From the NCBI GenBank assembly GCA_001051155.2, contig JYIP02000002.1:3045583-3109582 (forward strand): a stretch of DNA of 64,000 nt, given 5' to 3'. Below the pieces are notes generated by a model. That model saw nothing but the letters and a program-made list of their open reading frames with translations. It did no database searches and was not told where the DNA came from. Of this stretch, positions 63,686-64,000 are shown one piece after another (the first letter of the stretch is position 1; each line of letters opens with the position of its first letter). The translations under genes were made by a program, and so were the position numbers. Origin of the DNA: Chrysoporthe austroafricana. Its lineage: Eukaryota; Ascomycota; Sordariomycetes; Diaporthales; Cryphonectriaceae.

Positions 63686-64000
63686 CTTGTCTTCAAAGCA
63701 ACAAGAGCTCGATCGCTGCTTTGTTCTTGCGTGTGTCGGTTGTATGACCGGTCGGGCTTGGCCCGCGGCTGCTCGGTCTGCGCGGTGATGTCAGACGCTC
63801 AATACGGTCGAAAGAGAGCGAATATTTGGCAGCTAGAATCGACAAAAGAATCAGAAAAGGGCCATGGTTTCAAGAGCTCGGTGCTAGATGCATGGTGAGA
63901 GCGGGTAGGAAGAACTCGTCATCCAACCACCTGGGAGGCACCGGGGGGTGAGAATCGATGCTGAGTGCATGTGCGTGGTGTTGACTGTGTAGAAGGAACG
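63686..64000. other. Promoter region of the Asi-like gene
   Basis: 315 bp upstream of the ATG at 63685. No further gene start seen before the window edge. Confidence 0.5.

Overview
The window looks like chromosomal DNA of a filamentous ascomycete (Pezizomycotina, probably Sordariomycetes; the class is my inference). The grounds are short spliceosomal introns (mostly 43-115 nt, GTRNGT donors, CTRAY branch points, CAG/TAG acceptors) in most genes, GC-rich coding DNA, long intergenic gaps, an intron-bearing nuclear tRNA, and a gene set typical of that group: Zn2Cys6 regulator, DHA2 transporter, Hei10-type RING protein, Prs5-type PRPP synthetase. No rRNA, CRISPR array or intact transposon was seen. 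Exon borders were worked out by hand from splice signals, frame and recognisable protein families, so they are predictions.

Layout. 1-9.2 kb: 5' part of a 2H-phosphoesterase/EEP fusion (-), an unrecognised conserved-looking protein (-), a WW-domain repeat protein with a clear TATA box (+), a SET-domain protein (+) and the splicing factor Cwc26/Bud13 (+). 9.7-24 kb: TFIIF large subunit (-), a Cid1-type nucleotidyltransferase with a very large insert in its catalytic domain (+), Prs5-like PRPP synthetase (-), an XPG/asteroid nuclease-like protein (-), an intron-containing tRNA-Gln(TTG) (-) and a five-exon short-chain dehydrogenase (-). 24.3-36 kb: a 14-TM DHA2 transporter (-), about 7 kb without a convincing gene including an AT-richer island, then a Zn2Cys6 transcription factor (-). 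36-41.4 kb: a second gene-poor stretch. 41.4-48 kb: NEDD8-E1 subunit Ula1 (-) divergent from a Hei10/CCNB1IP1-type meiotic RING protein (+), then an orphan coiled-coil ORF (+) preceded by a 31-bp tandem repeat. 49.5-63.7 kb: Golgi apyrase Ynd1 (+), Hikeshi/Opi10 (-), a DUF4743-Nudix hydrolase (+), RNA polymerase subunit Rpb8 (-) divergent from Elongator subunit Elp4 (+), tRNA-splicing endonuclease subunit Sen34 (+) and an Asi-type membrane RING E3 (-).

Most genes are housekeeping functions of RNA synthesis and processing (Rpb8, TFIIF, Cwc26, Cid1-like, Sen34, Elp4, tRNA-Gln, 2H/EEP protein) or ubiquitin-like signalling (Ula1, Hei10-like, Asi-like). They do not form one pathway cluster, and no secondary-metabolite backbone enzyme is present. 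The least explained items are the WW/repeat protein with its 16-bp inverted repeat and TATA box, the split catalytic domain of the Cid1-like enzyme, the divergent SET protein, the orphan coiled-coil gene with its upstream repeats, and the two gene-poor stretches. I did not find a clearly new multi-gene system.
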